A stretch of DNA of 64,000 nt from Cyathus striatus. Lineage: Eukaryota; Basidiomycota; Agaricomycetes; Agaricales; Nidulariaceae. The stretch's first letter is position 1, and every line of letters begins with the position of its first letter. Under the pieces are notes generated by a model that was not told the origin of the DNA, searched no databases, and saw nothing but the letters and a program-made list of their open reading frames with translations. A program made the position numbers and the translations under genes. Of this stretch, positions 45,325-58,652 are shown one piece after another. The stretch covers positions 62,001 to 126,000 of the forward strand of contig JAOVFP010000023.1 in NCBI GenBank assembly GCA_025738555.1, in the 5' to 3' direction.

Positions 45325-48243
45325 TTATGAAGCACCGTATTTGGGCTTGAAGAACGCCGGCGGCAACGTTGATAAAACGTCTATTAACGGACGTTCCACC
45401 ACGAGCAACTCATGTCCATCCAAGAAACCGGTGCATAAGAGAGGTCGGTACTGGGTAATCATTTTATGGTCCCGCCATAACCTTTCCTCTTCGACAGCGG
45501 GGCCTGGAGGTGCATCGCGCCGCCTCTTCTTCCCTCCGCCGCCTCCAGTACGCCACGGTTCAGACTCAAACGACACTTTGAATAACCATGTCGCACCCCA
45601 TAATAAGACATACCGAGATCGAGGTTTCGAAGTGACGGCGGGGTCAAAGGTTATTCCCAGAACCGCGTCGTGGGCGGTGGAAAACCGCCGAGGAAGGGCG
45701 TTCGTAATATCTTTACCCCAGGTGGGGAATTGCCGTGCTTCGACGTCGTAAATCTGCATACTGTTGTCGGCGAAGGCAAGTACGAGCGTGTTGCATTGGG
45801 AGGGGTCAAATGCGAAACATTGCACTGGCTTGGCGAAGGAAGGGAGCGTAGTGTGATGCTGAATAAAGCGTTAGCCATAGCAAGGCTTCATTCGTGGAAT
45901 ACTCACCGATATCGAATCAAGATTGAAGATATGTGTCCGAAGGTGATCATCTGATGACGCGAGCCACTGGCCGTCAGGGCTGATCGCCAACCGGCCAATA
46001 TTGACAGTCAATGGCGATGTGTCGTCCTCTTCATCCTCATCGCTCTCATTTCCCTCCTGCGCATTGTCAGCTTCATCCATGTCAACATCATCTGTTTCGC
46101 TCTTCTTCCCCTTGATCACGCGACCACCCATTGTCGGTCCGCGGGTACGGTGTTGCTCAAATCGACGAAGAACACGGGGCTTTTCGCTTGAGAGGTCGAT
46201 GACGAGGATATAGGAGGTCATCGCAGTTGACAGGACCAATTTTGAGGAATCAGGAGAAAATGAAAAGGCTTGAGCACCGGCTGATGGAGTCGATTCGGGG
46301 AGGGAGCCAAGGAGGACGGAAGGAAAGTCTTTGATCCGCTTAACTTCAAGCTTTTTGCCCTACACGAAAGGAAGTACGATAAGAAATGGAAATGGAATGG
46401 AAGATGCAACCCACTTCAGACTTCAACGAGAATAATTTCGTCTCATACAAATCAGATGCAACCAACCACCTTCCGTCATCCGAAATGTCGCTGGCTACAA
46501 TGTTTGTACTGAAGTTTAACGCCATTTCTAGAACCTTACTCCACCCGCCTGCATACTGCTCTGCGACTGGATCTGGAGCCTTGGGTTCTTTATCCTGACC
46601 GTCCTCGGGTTGTTCTGGAGTCGATGGTTTGCTTTTGATCCGCCACACTGTAATGCTCGACTCTCTCGTGCACAACACAAGTCTTGCAGACCTTGCAATA
46701 CGTACTGCCCCAGGAACTGTATATGACACACGGCGGTGATAGCCATCTTCGAATGTAGATTCGATGCTGGTGTCAAGAGGATTGGTTATTTTGACAACTG
46801 TGTTTGTCACAGCTGCGGCAGGAGCGAGAACGAGATTCATGTCGAGTCCTCCACTTGCCAGTATGGGAGCGACGTCAATCGAAAAGGTGCGTTTAAAGGC
46901 TAACGGGAGCGGGGTGTATGGAGGCCATACTGCCAGTGCGCGAACGTCATGTGAGTGCATTCTTTTTGAGCCGGTTTGGGCCCATTTGGTAGCGGTTGGA
47001 GAGGCAGTCTTGACAAGAGAGAATTGAACAGCTTTTTGGTCGACACCAGAAGTATAGATTGTTTTTCCTTCCTAAAAATATCTTAGAGATTCCCGGAACG
47101 AGGAAAAAGTGAACACATACGGGACTAATTGTTAAGCAAAGAACATCTGCACCATGAGCTTGGAAACTTTGTAGTTGCGTGCAAGTGCGTGAGTCCCAGA
47201 ACTTTACCATTCCAAGAGAATCACCAGAAACGATAGTTCCATTTCTATCCAGCTTAAGTTAGAAGGTTTAGTTTCGATAAGACGGATAGGAGCATACCCA
47301 AGTGTCCCGACAGTCCACACGAGTGTCCTTTCTCCTCTTATTCTATCCACACTCATTTTATCCACCACTCTTCCGTTCGCAACGTTCCATTTTCGCAAAC
47401 TGTTGTCCGAGCCGCCCGTCACAAGCCAGGAGTCCTCCCACTCCTGCTCATCATCTTCAGATTCGTCACTACCCACCTCTTGTGACGCGTTTCTCTTCAT
47501 CTCACGACGAGGAACAGGCGGTCCCCAAGCAATACTGAGCAGGCGACATTTTACGCGGTCAAAACGGCGGGTGTGGGATAGGGTGTCATTGAGTAGGGAG
47601 AGGAGACGAACGGTGCCGTCTTCACACCCGAGGGCGATCGCTGTTGAAGCTGGGTTAACAGCAATGGACCATATTGACCCTCCTTGTGATCCGATTGTTC
47701 TCTGTAGCGATTGTATGAAATTGACGACGAAGGTGAAAGAAGAGCATACACACCCGTATACATGAGCGCTCGAGATCCCATTCTATCAATTCACTGCCTC
47801 CTCCAGAACTGAACAAACGCAGATCTTTGGATATAGGAACATCGTCAGGCCCAAAGTCGTCTGGGTAGCGTATTGCGAACGCTAGAGAGTCAACTTTTGA
47901 TGGATATGGGCCTGGTAATCTCTGTAATTTATATTACTTTCAGATGTATAAAACTACATAACGCAAGAACACCCACCTGCTGTACCACCCATGCTTGCGG
48001 TGACTGCATCTGATGTTCAGAACCAGTCCACTCGCAGAGGTCGATGTTTCCGTTCGCACGTCCAACAGCGAGGGTACCGAAACGTAACGGCAGTTTCCCT
48101 TGTGTTGTTGTTTTCTTTCCCTTTCCCTTTACAGAGGGTAATGTGAGAGGAGGAAAGGCGAGGGCAGTGATGGCAGATGGGGCGTAGTCGACGAATCTGC
48201 AGCGATGTACAGAGAGCGCTGTAGGCTCGCGCTTTTTGTCCAT
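45325..48243 (-). CDS. UTP4: UTP4/Cirhin, U3 small-subunit processome WD40 protein
   Basis: The N-terminus MDKKREPTALSVHRCRFVDYAPSAI opens a WD40 array typical of Utp4: LAVGRANGNIDLCEW, GGGSELIEWDLE, IALGCEDGTVRLL, SWLVTGGSDNSLRKWNV, GTIVSGDSLGMVKFWDSRT, SGGLDMNLVLAPA. The second beta-propeller half carries SITVWRIK, LVASDLYETKLFSL, an Asp/Glu-rich insert (about residues 640-690), RLAISPDGQWLASSDDHLRTHIFNLD and LVLAFADNSMQIYDVE, then GKKRRR and a final PPAFFKPKYG. Utp4 belongs to the t-UTP/UtpA complex that starts pre-rRNA processing at the nucleolus. Many introns. The ATG at 48241-48243 directly precedes the conserved block. Confidence 0.92.
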
Positions 48244-48505
48244 GGTAGGTATTCTAAAAGCGATAAATATATGAGAAAGATAGCTGAACAACAGATAGAA
48301 ATATAAAATACCGGAGACCCTTTTACAAGACACAAGTATTTGACTTTGCGCGTCAAATGAGCATCGGCATCCAAAACTTTTTTTCGACTCCCAATCCGGA
48401 TAACGTGACCGGAGACAGATTCGCGTTCACCTCGTCCACGTCCGACTCTTAGCTCCGTTCTTGAATCTTCATTCCTTCTCCGTTTTTTACTTTCTTTCTA
48501 TCACA

Positions 48506-48908
48506 ATGTCGTTTCTCGGTGCAAGAAGTCAAACCCCGTCGGGTGGTATAAACATGGACAAGATTGACATGGCTCTCACTGAGTGGGTGCTATTCACCAC
48601 CCTCTTTCACATATTCGCTGACTGCGACGTTGCAGGCTTGATACTATCACTGACTTCTTCAGCCGCATGGTTCAGTTAGCATATGTTGGCTTATGTATAG
48701 CTTTCAATTGATGCTAACTCATTCTTTTAGATCGTGCCATGCAAAATGTATTAGCACGCGCTACGCTGAGGCCGACTTGAACAAGGGCGAGAGCGTTTGT
48801 GTTGACCGCTGTGTTGCTAAGTTCACGGATGTGCAGAAGAAGGTTATGGAGCGTTTACAGGCAAAACAGCAGCAAGGCGGAGCAGGTCAAAGCACCAGCA
48901 TATTCTAG
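48506..48908 (+). CDS. TIM10: TIM10, small Tim chaperone of the mitochondrial intermembrane space
   Basis: Three exons give about 90 residues: MSFLGARSQTPSGGINMDKIDMALTE, LDTITDFFSRM, then the twin CX3C motifs CHAKC and CVDRC spaced by CISTRYAEADLNKGESV. A polar Gln-rich tail ends STSIF. This is the small Tim pattern, closest to Tim10 by the MSFLG start. Tim9-Tim10 hexamers escort hydrophobic proteins to TIM22. Introns lie at about 48578-48633 and 48671-48730; the second uses a GTTAGC donor. The start at 48506 gives the usual N-terminus. Confidence 0.93.
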
Positions 48909-49102
48909 TGCGGATGTATATTTAACCAGCAGTTATGCCAGTCGTACACTTAGATTTCCGACGAGCCTCAATAGTCAAAAGTACGATTCATGCATGTAAC
49001 GACAGTATTTATGTACAACAACATGCATTCATAATTCCAAAAACTTCCAATCAAGTATGTCAAGAAAAGAGCGACAGTAAAATGGTGTACAGCAGAGAAG
49101 CA

Positions 49103-49507
49103 TTATTTTGCGTGACCAGGAAAGCATTCAGCCATGGTCTTTGAGTGCTTGTTCTGTGAGTGCTCTTCGAGACTGAGCGAAAAATAAGTTTAGTAAAGTA
49201 ACCTTTAGGGAACATCGGCAAAGGGCACAGTCACTTACGCGGGCGCTCTTGTAGTTATGAGCTGTGCAGGACATTGAGAACAGCTACAGAAAAGCAATAG
49301 ATGAATGAATGGTACTAACGAATGGTTGTCTACAGACGGTGCAAACGATCGACTTGGCAGCCTCATTCACTTTAGCTTGACTCTTGCTGCCTTTTCCTGC
49401 ACTTTTCTCGGCATTGCGCTCGCGCTTTTGAGCAGCTTTGGCACCCTGGTTGAACGACAAGTGAGAAAAGGACTAGGTAAGCAAACAGATATACCAACAT
49501 TACCCAT
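49103..49507 (-). CDS. small SERF/4F5 plus C2H2-type zinc-finger protein
   Basis: The first exon is just ATGGGTAAT; after an intron comes GAKAAQKRERNAEK, then SAGKGSKSQAKVNEAAKS, IVCTVCRQPF, LITTRAPALEEHSQNKHSKTMAECFPGHAK. The first half is the basic SERF/4F5-like segment, and the second a Cys2-His2 finger (CxxC, H...H). This matches the short fungal proteins related to ZNF706/At2g23090. Four exons, about 75 residues. One exon is 23 nt (CTCATAACTACAAGAG.., with GC left over), needed to keep the finger in frame. Function is unknown. The start at 49505-49507 is well defined. It converges with TIM10. Confidence 0.82.
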
Positions 49508-49849
49508 GATTAAAAGATGGAGAAGAGGTATGTAAAGAAAGGGTCAGATCCGAAAGAAATGGAAAGGAGAACGGACGAGGTTGCAGAGAATAGCGACGGC
49601 GGAAAGAGATGTGTGGTCTTTGGCCGAGTTGAGCAGGACGGAAAAGGTGTGCTTATGTCATCAGCGATCGATCCTCCCTCGGGCCGGAAGTGGTGCCCGC
49701 TCTCAAAATACTTCGTCGATTTTTATTTTATTTTGGTCTCGACCGACTTATGCGCAACATATACATATGACCATGGTTCCTTCTTTTTTTCTTCGCTCCT
49801 TCGCTCTTCCTCCGTTACCCGGTTTTCTCCCCCTCTTCGTCGCAAAACT
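49508..49849. other. divergent promoter space
   Basis: This is shared by the small zinc-finger gene (-) and the threonine aldolase gene (+). About 49780-49845 is pyrimidine rich just before the aldolase ATG. No gene was seen. Confidence 0.5.
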
Positions 49850-51414
49850 ATGGCCACCTCCCAGGATCTCTCTGAAATCATTGACCAAGTCAAAATAGAC
49901 ATTATCTCCAAGACCCATGCCCTCGAGAATGCGAACAAGAGGAAGGAGATAGCAAGAACCTTTATCTGTGAGATTGCCCATTGCCAATTCCCGAATCTCT
50001 TAATTAACCTGCCAATCAGCCGATACTATCACAGGTTCTTAATTACAAATATTATTAGTTAACCAGGCTCTCAACTCAATGTATAGTGCCAACGGAAGAA
50101 ATGTACACCTACGCTATAACATCGACCCTCGGCGATGATGTGTACTTCGAGCCGTCCACTATGTATGTCTCCAGCTTATCTGCTTGTTCGTACCTCACTC
50201 CATTTCTTTTCTCACCAGGGCCCTCGAAGCACACGTCGCCCAGCTTACCGGGAAAGAGGCCGCTCTATTTATGTCTTCCGGAACAGCTTCCAATCAGATT
50301 GCTCTCAGAACACATCTGAGGCAGCCTCCATACGGGATCGTGTGTGATGTTCGCGCACATATTTATAAGTATGCGTCATTGGCATCTTAGCATCATATTA
50401 TTCACCAAACTGTCTATAGATATGAAGCTGGAGGTGCAGCTTTTCATTCTGGCGCACACGTTGTTCCTTTGACTCCAGCGAACAGTAAGATGACATACTT
50501 TTTTGAGATTCGTTTTTCCTAAATATATGGGTAGAGCACCATCTAACTCTCCAGGAAGTGAAGGATAACGTGACTACCGGGACAGACGTGCATTTGTACG
50601 TGAATGTGTTAGACTTTCTATTGTCATACTTATCATCACACAGCGCTCCTACTGAAGTTATCGCCCTTGAAAACACGCTGAATGGGACCATCATGCCCCA
50701 GGATGAAATCATCGCCATTTCCGAATACGCTCACTCTCTCGGAATAAAAATGCACCTTGACGGTGCCCGCATCTGGCACGTCGCCGCTGAAACTGCGACG
50801 CCCATAAAGACCCTGTGTGATCCCTTCGACTCCGTCAGCCTATGCTTTAGCAAAGGTCTTGGTGCTCCCGTTGGGTCATGCCTTGTTGGTACCAAGGAGT
50901 TTATCTCCAAAGCTCGGTGGATTCGGAAGTTGTTTGGTGGCGGCATGAGGCAGACTGGCATCCTTGCGGCTTCTGCTGCATACGCATTGTCTCATAATTT
51001 CGCTCTTTTGCCGAAGGTTCATGCGTTGGCAAAGAAGCTTGAAGCTGGGTTGGAAGATATTGGAGCCAATATCCTGAGTCCGGCAGAGACTTGCATGGTG
51101 AGCTGATCGGCTGATTATCATTTTTTTATACACCACTTATCGAAGAACAGATTTTCTACGATCCATCATCACTTGGTATTACTTACGATGAGATTGCAAA
51201 GCGAGCAAGCGCGCTTCCCGAACCTTTGGTTCTTGGTGGCTCACGATTGGTCGTGCACATTCAGACATCTGAGACTGCTATAGATGACCTGCTTAATGTC
51301 ATTCAGGAGCTTGCAGAGGAAAAGAAAAAATCCGGATTTGTAAGGCCCGAAAATGGCGTCAATCGTGCTTTCACGGACGTATATGTACGACAAGCAGCGA
51401 AGACAACCCAATAG
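49850..51414 (+). CDS. GLY1: L-threonine aldolase (PLP-dependent)
   Basis: After an N-terminal segment (MATSQDLSEIIDQVKIDIIS..KEIARTFI) the core reads [102 protein letters not shown], then SLCFSKGLGAPVGS with the PLP lysine, RKLFGGGMRQTG and a small C-terminal domain (LGGSRLVVHIQTSETAIDDLL). It cleaves threonine to glycine and acetaldehyde (fold-type I aminotransferase superfamily). The junction ..FI-SDTITV needs two introns: one after TTTATCT and one after ATCACAG. The ATG at 49850 is the first; the N-terminus is longer than in yeast Gly1 and lacks strong presequence character. Confidence 0.92.
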
Positions 51415-51568
51415 ACCTCTATAGACTAGCCTCCGGACTTGTATTTGTCCACACTTGTATACCTTAGCTTTAGAAATGATTGAACTTCCCAATACCTATG
51501 CTACACGGAATTGCAAAGCAGATGAAACGCGGATAATAATAATAACTATACAAAACACTAGAGATAGT

Positions 51569-54500
51569 CTACAAGTCACTACTATCATTAATATAACTCA
51601 TGTCAGCATCATCTTCGACTACGAAGCTTCCGAATGCATAATTGTCCAGTTCGGGATCAGGAGGCGGCGGTGAGCTTGAAGGCAGAGAAGGACTGTACTG
51701 TCTTCGCGCACCATACCTATATGACACGCGGTGGGAGGGTTCGTTGGCAAATGCAGGTACTCTACTTCCTGCAGGAGCCTGAGAAAGCAAGCTCTGGCGA
51801 TAAGCCAGAGTTTGATCATATGAAGGAGATACTTGAGTCAAAGGAGAATTCTTGATAAATTGCCTGTCGTACTCGTCCTCCACGTTCTCGTCACTATTAG
51901 AGTACCCTTCACTAGCTTCGTCTCCTGAATGATCAGCTTCAACGTCAAAGAAGGAATTCAGGTTGTTGTCTAGTAACGAAGGTTTCTTAGATTTATTCTT
52001 TTTGGACACAGGTGTGGATGCTGCTTTGCGGTGAAGTCGACGTTGTGAAGGCGGTGGCATCTCCACTTCCGGAGAGCTAGGTATTGTTATTTGTCGTTTA
52101 TGAAGGCGTCTTGTAGCACGAACCGGAAAAGAGGGCTGAGGTGCTTCCATGTAATCGGGGGAAGGTATCATACGACGAGGAATCGGTGGTGGAGGCATCC
52201 CACTGTGAGTATCTGAGTGAGATTTCGAAGCCGGAGGGCTGCTGAAGAACTTCCAGTACGGTGAGCTCGGAGCTGCATTCGGTTCACCAACTGTATCAAT
52301 GTTTTCCAGAATAAATTCTATAGATTCGTCTTCTGCATTCAAATCGTTACGAGTGATAAGATGTGTATGCCGCTGGACGTTAGATGCGGAAACAATGTCA
52401 ATAGAATCATCAATGTTTATTACAGCCTCGGGTCTCTCTGATAATTTTGCTGTAGACTTGGATGGCACTGTTACCGTGGCATTGTCACCAGAGTCTTCAA
52501 ATTCTTGGAGCGAAGGAAGCTGCCGCTGGTTACATACTGGGGATGAATCGACGATATCGAAGGCATGATCTTCGTCGTCGTCGTCGTCGACTAGCCATGC
52601 CATACTTTTACCCTCAACCGGGGAAGTATGAGTTAAGTCAAGTACAGGATCCTCCTGGTGAAGAGGTGCTACTGACGCAGGTTCTAGCAACCTGCCCAGC
52701 ACGGAGCTAGTTGAACGCTGAACTTGCCCTGTACAACCAGTATCTGAAAGATCGATGACCTTGTGCTTCGTTTTCTTTCGAATAGGTGATTCACCCGGAG
52801 ATGAAGAGACCGGAGAGGGGGCGACGTTGGTTTCTGTATGGAAGATGGTGAAGGAGAGCTAAGAATTAAACCTCGTTCTAGTTTCATATCATCACTATCG
52901 TCTTTGCCTCTATCCGAGAGTTGGCTAAGACTGAGTACAGGGGATTCTTTCTTCTTTCTTTTCTTTTTGCATATCTTAGTGCTAGGAGTCGTAACAACTC
53001 TCCGGAGAGTCCTTCCTTTGTTACCAGGTTGTCTCTTTTTAGATCCTTCATCAAGCGATTTGCTCCGAGGCGGCAGATCAATGATCATTCCAGATTCTAA
53101 CATATGGTCATCTTCATCAGAATCGCATGCTTGCTCAAAATGTCTTGGGACACTAGCTTTCTTTTGCTTTTTCGTTCCTTTTACAAGCAATTCTGAGACA
53201 GATACAAATCCAGTACTGGCACCGGTTGGTATATTTCTTGCGACGTCGTCGTTTCTCTTACGCTTGGTGCCCTTAGTGGGAGAGCCACCTTTCTTCCGTC
53301 TTCCATCCTCTCGAACGTATTCCTGGATCTCCATTCGTTTTTCCATGCATTCGGGCTTTACATGGGCCGGAAGGAGTCTCTCCACGTCTCCGTACAGCTC
53401 CAGCTGCTCTCCACAGACAATCGTCTTCTGCACTTCTTTATATGCAGCTTTGGCTTTATCAAAGTTGAATTCCTCGCGACCTTCGGAGAGTAAAACATGA
53501 ACAAAACCAGCTCGCTTTCTTCCTGTTCGGCCAGATCGTTGCAGCTAAACAGATGGTAAGACACAGTTCTTGAACAGAAAATTTGCAGCTTACCATTCGA
53601 ATCGGAGTCTTCTGAGCATCGTAACAAACGATGAGATCGACTTCACCAATATCTAGACCTTCTTCGCCGATTGAAGTCGCGACGAGTACATTGAATTCAC
53701 CCGCTTTAAATTGTTTGATCAACTATCCTCAAAGAGCGCTTGAGTATACTGAAGCATTAATGAATTAAAAAAGCATACGTCAAGTTGCTCACTCTGTGCC
53801 AGTCCACGCTTGCCTTGCTTGTCAGTACCTTGACCTATGAATTTATGTGCTCTGATGAGCGGCCTTTCGGCGTTTAGAGCTTCAACAATCTCGTCAACAG
53901 CCTCGCGGAACGTCACAAAAACCATAGCTTTTGTCTGCTGTTGTTGCTCCTCGGCGTTGTCCAGCTGCTCACCGAAATGTTGAACAATGAGCGCCTTCAG
54001 TCGTTCCATTTTCGGGTGAGGAGTGAAGCTGCGAGACCGTTGAGCTTCGAGTTCCCGCAACACAGCTTGAAAATTCTGGTTTGTGCGAAGTTTCTTATAT
54101 CTATCACCACCTTTCGTGCCAGGTCCTACAATATCACTTTCTTCCGGAGCTAACGACAACTCTTTGATATAGTTAAAGCACATTCCAATTGTAGCCTCCA
54201 TCTATGCGAAGAATAAGGATCGAAACGTGAGTTTGCGAATGCTTCCGGATAAACCTACCAAGTAGCTCATTGCTCTTGCGAGAGAAGAGATTTTTGTCAA
54301 ATCACCACATGCCCAGCCTTGACCACGTTTCACTACTTCGCTAACGAGAGCCTGCGCTCGAAAAGGGTGGATGGTCTCTGGCTTGTCCCATGGACCGAGT
54401 ATTTTTCGAGATCGTAAAGGGCCCATGAACGACTATGAAATATAATAAGCGACGGAAATGTAGACCAAAGTAAATATTTACCTCCATTAGCTTCGCTAAT

Positions 54501-56189
54501 AGTATTTTCACTCTATTAATATCATCACTCATATTGATGATGTGTTGTTGAATTTTCTGCACCCAGATCATCGATAAAGTATATTAATAAAGGCAAAGAA
54601 TGTTACCTTTTCGTGTATGTAGGGTTTTAGATCTAAGCTGTTTTCGTCCCGAATTTCAATCCGGCTGATATGTAGACCGTCTACCAGTGTTTGCACGGCA
54701 TCTGGATTGCTTCCAGGTGTAGCCGTAAGAGCGAGAAGTCGGAAGTGAGGATTCTTGGCCATGAGGAGACGGACGACTTGATTGTACGCATAATCACCTG
54801 TAGCTCGATGGGCCTCATCTGCAGTAGCGACAGGCTATTCATAACCTTGGCTATAGCTCAGTAAATAAGGACATACCAACAACTAATAAGATTATATCCC
54901 GGGCGTCACAGGTTTCATTTATCAAGTCATTCACAAGGGTTTGCGGAGTCATGTAGAAGATTCTCTTTTGCTTCCACTAAGGTATGGGTGCATCCCGATC
55001 AGCCATGAATTTCTTCATATCAGACGAGAAACTTACATATCTTGCACGAGTAGCTACATTCACGGCACCCGTCAATTCTATCGCATCATGGCCAGGAATA
55101 CCGCAGGTCTGGTGACATGCGTCTATTTGTTGGGCGACAAGCGGCTTCGTTGGCGCTACAAAAAGCACCTTTCCTTCAGGAAACCATCGATAATCTATAG
55201 GGTTTGTGAGATATACTTTACATCGTGGTTGGTGATAAGAAGGATATGTACGTACAGTTTAGCATGACAACTCCCGCGATGAACGTCTTCCCTAAACCCG
55301 TTGGTAGCGCTACAATCGTGTTGTCAAATAAACTATTCTTGATTATGTTGAACTGGTAATCTCGCTTCGATCGGTTTGTTGGGAATATCCAATGCTTTGC
55401 CTCGATGAGATCGGGGGCTAGTTTCATGGGAGGAGGCTACGTAACAGATAACATACATCAATATATGAATAGGATATAGTGTCCATAAACTAACTGGTCT
55501 GTCATGGAAGTGGAAATTCGGCGAATTAGCGACTCATATAATTGCACATAGAACTGCGTACCCAACTGCAACATTGTCGGTGACATCATATAGTATCACG
55601 GCTGGAGTGAACACGCACCTGAAAGAAATGGTGCGGGAAATTGCTCGAATTCAACTTCTTCTTCTTCATTCCCATCACCAAAACCAGCCCTTCCCTTCTT
55701 CTGCTTACCTTTCTGCTTCAGCCCCGTTTTCGCAAATTCGGTGTGATTCCATTGTTTCGTTTTGCGCGGCTGTCGTCCAAACGGATTTCGTGTAGACGAA
55801 GCAGTCCGTTGCAACTGGCTTCGGGATTTATTCGTTTGCGTTGACACAATTTGCCCGTCGAGGGTCGTCTGAAGCATAGCACTCGACGGCGTTCTCGTGG
55901 GTTTACTAGGACCAGCCACTGGCTGAGCCTTTCCTTGATAAGAGTCTGCAATGAATGCATCTAGTCTCTCAAATTCTGTGTCATCAAATTCGATTGAGAG
56001 GTCACAGAATGACGATTCCTTTCCAGGGTGTACACCATTAGGCGATGTTCTCGCAGGGGCAGGCGGTAGTGGATGAGTGGAGACCAGTGGTTGCGTTGAG
56101 CCGTTCAAATGAGCGGTTTCTATAGCATCAAGCTCATCGAATATGGCATCATCGAGCGTGTCGTCACCAAAGTAATCATCAGAACTCAT
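51569..56189 (-). CDS. MPH1: MPH1/FANCM-type ATP-dependent DNA helicase
   Basis: The acidic N-terminus ([21 protein letters not shown]) leads to a basic region and the SF2 core: [23 protein letters not shown], Walker [32 protein letters not shown], then [40 protein letters not shown] and [12 protein letters not shown]. The Mph1/FANCM family is identified by the inserted helical domain and by PTKPLVAQQ. It remodels forks and D-loops and suppresses crossovers. The C-terminal third is Ser/Pro/Asp rich with Lys patches and has no fold I recognise. The frame change at 52834-52871 needs a 38-nt intron, shorter than the others. The TGC..GAC repeat near 52572 encodes an Asp run. Confidence 0.92.
52572..52590. 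repeat. trinucleotide repeat encoding Asp run
   Basis: Five to six TCG/GAC units inside MPH1; on the minus strand they encode DDDDDE in an unstructured region. The repeat is perfect, so length may vary between strains. Confidence 0.75.
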
Positions 56190-56759
56190 GAGATGAGGGC
56201 AATAAGCAGCGTTCGCTGTTGGGGAAGCTTTAGGAAAGCCAAGGGAAAGCTGCCATGTTCAATTGACCCCGTAGCTGGCTTACCCACACCGCGTCGTGAT
56301 CACGTGCATCGCGACTTGAAAATAACCCAGTACATATTGCATAACCACCATCACGTATGCAAACTGCCGAAAAAGCAAAACGAAAAATGTGCTCAAAACC
56401 AGGATCCGAAAAAAAAGGGGACGGCAGAAAAAAAAAACAGCTCCTAGTTTCTTGCATGGTTGAAATGACCATTTTCGGCCTTTCCCGAGCTCCAAAAACT
56501 GATTTAAAAACAAACCGAAAAACGCTCGGAAAAACGACTGAAAAATGGCAACGCGAAACGCTCTAACTCTTGAGACTAATTGAGGCTTTCATCGGATTCA
56601 ACTGTATGCTATCCGCTAAGCGCTTTGCTCCGATTTGAAAGTTCTGTACAGATAACCCAACTGAAACCCACAACTTTTGGGTTTTTCATCTCATCACGAT
56701 ATGATACTTATAGTAATCATTCATCATTCAGAATAAATAATAAACATACGGCTAAGTAG
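56190..56759. other. intergenic, no gene seen
   Basis: This lies between MPH1 and the RBR ligase gene, both on the minus strand; it holds the MPH1 promoter. A-rich runs occur near 56370-56430. Short ORFs on both strands have no family resemblance. Confidence 0.45.
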
Positions 56760-58452
56760 CTAAATTATATTGAATCCCTCCACTGGCTGCCATTGATCAC
56801 CCTCGTCACTCTGGAAATCAAATAACTTGTTAAAGCATCCTCCAGGCAATGAGAAGTGCTCATAGGGATTTTTGGCATTTAACTTTGCACCGCAGCGATA
56901 GCAAAAATGTTTTCCACATTTCCAGCATGTCATCTAAGGCAGAACATTACCACAACATTACCAGCTGATAGTCATAATAAATAAAGCACTTACATGATTG
57001 CAACCCAAATTCTTTTCTACATGACATTCACAACCAGGACAAGATGTGGTTGATGATTTCAGCCACTTTCTGGAAGCCATTTCCTCTTCATATCGTGCAA
57101 CCAATCTCAGAATATTTGTTTGTCCATAGAGTCGCTCCAACAATCTTCGCTCAGCAGAGCCTTCGTTTGTTGCAAGGTATTCCAGCACAACCTTTTCCGA
57201 ATGTGCAATGGGACAAGCTGAAATAGGGCCATGCCTAAGGTGACAATAAGTAGATCAAAAAGTGTGAATATTTGAAATCAATTAACATACCATGTACGAC
57301 AACAAAATGAGCAGAATGAAAATCCACATTTAATACATGTACGTAATCGTGCCCAACCAGATTCTTCATCTACATCAGTTGGCCTAGGTACAGGTGCTTG
57401 ACAGGAGGTATTTGGACAGTGGATGATAGTGGGATCTGTGTAGCAATCGTCAGCACTTTAATTGTTAGCGCATCAATTATCAAACCTTTCTCCAGACTTC
57501 TTTTCTCCTTAAGCCACCTCCAGCGCGTTACCTCAGTCTTGCCCATTACTCTCGCAACCTCCTCCTCAATAGCTTCCCGTGATTCTTTAACACACTCAGG
57601 AGCAGGACATCCGACTTTACCGACATCACCTTCCTCAATGCACAACCCCCAGAAATCTTTAAGACACGATCGACAAAAAACGTGATTACAAGATAACTCA
57701 AGGCACTTTGAACCTTTTAGGGATGTGAGGCATATTGAGCAAGGGTATGAATTCTGGGCAAATTTATTTGACCTCGATGATTGTTCATATTCAGTCAAAA
57801 GTGGAAGCATAACTTGAGGAGCATTATGAAGCAGCCTTGGGGCGTTCTAAGCATTAAGTCGATTGAAGAGAAGACTAATCTAACGGCGTACTTACCTGAC
57901 AGACAAGTTGTCTTCAGATACAAGGCTCAAGCTACGAAGAAATTCCCCGGTGCGAAGGCACTCTATCCAGCTATAGAGAACACCTTCACCAGACTGCCAC
58001 ATGTTCATAAGCATGTCATAAAGTAGCCATATCTTCGGAAGCCACATATGTGTCGCACGCAGTGACAGCAGTTGAGGTGGACATTCCAGTGGGTACTTTG
58101 ACGGCAAAGATACATGTAGCAATAACGGCGGTAGAATCGCTAGTGATCCACGGAGTGCACTTCCTTCTGAAGCATCGTCAACCGACGTAATAACAACATC
58201 TATTGGACTTTCAAATTCAATAGGGATTTCTAGTTTCAGTGTCCCATCCATAGCCTGACCAGAAACACATTCAGGGTAAATTGACTGAGTAATAGTTATC
58301 AACAGCAACGCTCGACATACAAAGCCTACATAAAACAGGCTAACCTCCAATACTTCATATTCTTCCTTCTGTAATGTCCTGCACTCGTTAATAATCGAAT
58401 CGTCGGTCGGGTTGTTGTGATCGAATTTTGTTTTTGATGTAAATGAGCGCAT
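56760..58452 (-). CDS. RWD plus RING-between-RING E3 ubiquitin ligase (RNF14/Itt1-like)
   Basis: An RWD domain opens the protein (ECRTLQKEEYEVLESIYPECVS; LPPLLLHVSLPSKYPLECPPQ). RING1 follows: CSICLTSLKGSKCLELSC and CNHVFCRSCLKDFW. Then come a helical segment (EEEVARVMGKTEVTRWRWL), the in-between domain with Cys pairs (CPNTSC, RTCIKCGFSFCSFC) and RING2 with KNLGCNH followed by MTCWKCGKHFCYRCG. The catalytic cysteine of RBR ligases is the one in GCNHMTC. A C-terminal tail ends PVEGFNII at TAG 56760-56762. The layout fits RNF14/Itt1-type ligases, which in humans act on stalled ribosomes and translation factors; that role here is only inferred. The ATG at 58450-58452 is the first in frame. Confidence 0.88.
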
Positions 58453-58652
58453 GCGAAACTAGAAGAGATACAGTAAGTAATATGGAAGGCCGGTACAATG
58501 ACGGTACTTATAAAGCTTAATAGTGACACTTCGGCAACGCATCGGTTACTCGGTTGGGAACCACAAATTAGGGTTTTGTCTCTACGCGCTTGAACCTGCT
58601 TGAAATCTCAAAATACTTACTTTGGACTTGCCCGGTCCAAGGTGTAAAAGTT

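Noticed and set aside
52838..53500. Plus-strand ORF of 220 codons rich in Ser, Leu and Phe
   Set aside because: Antisense to the C-terminal part of MPH1, whose frame, motifs and strand are clear.
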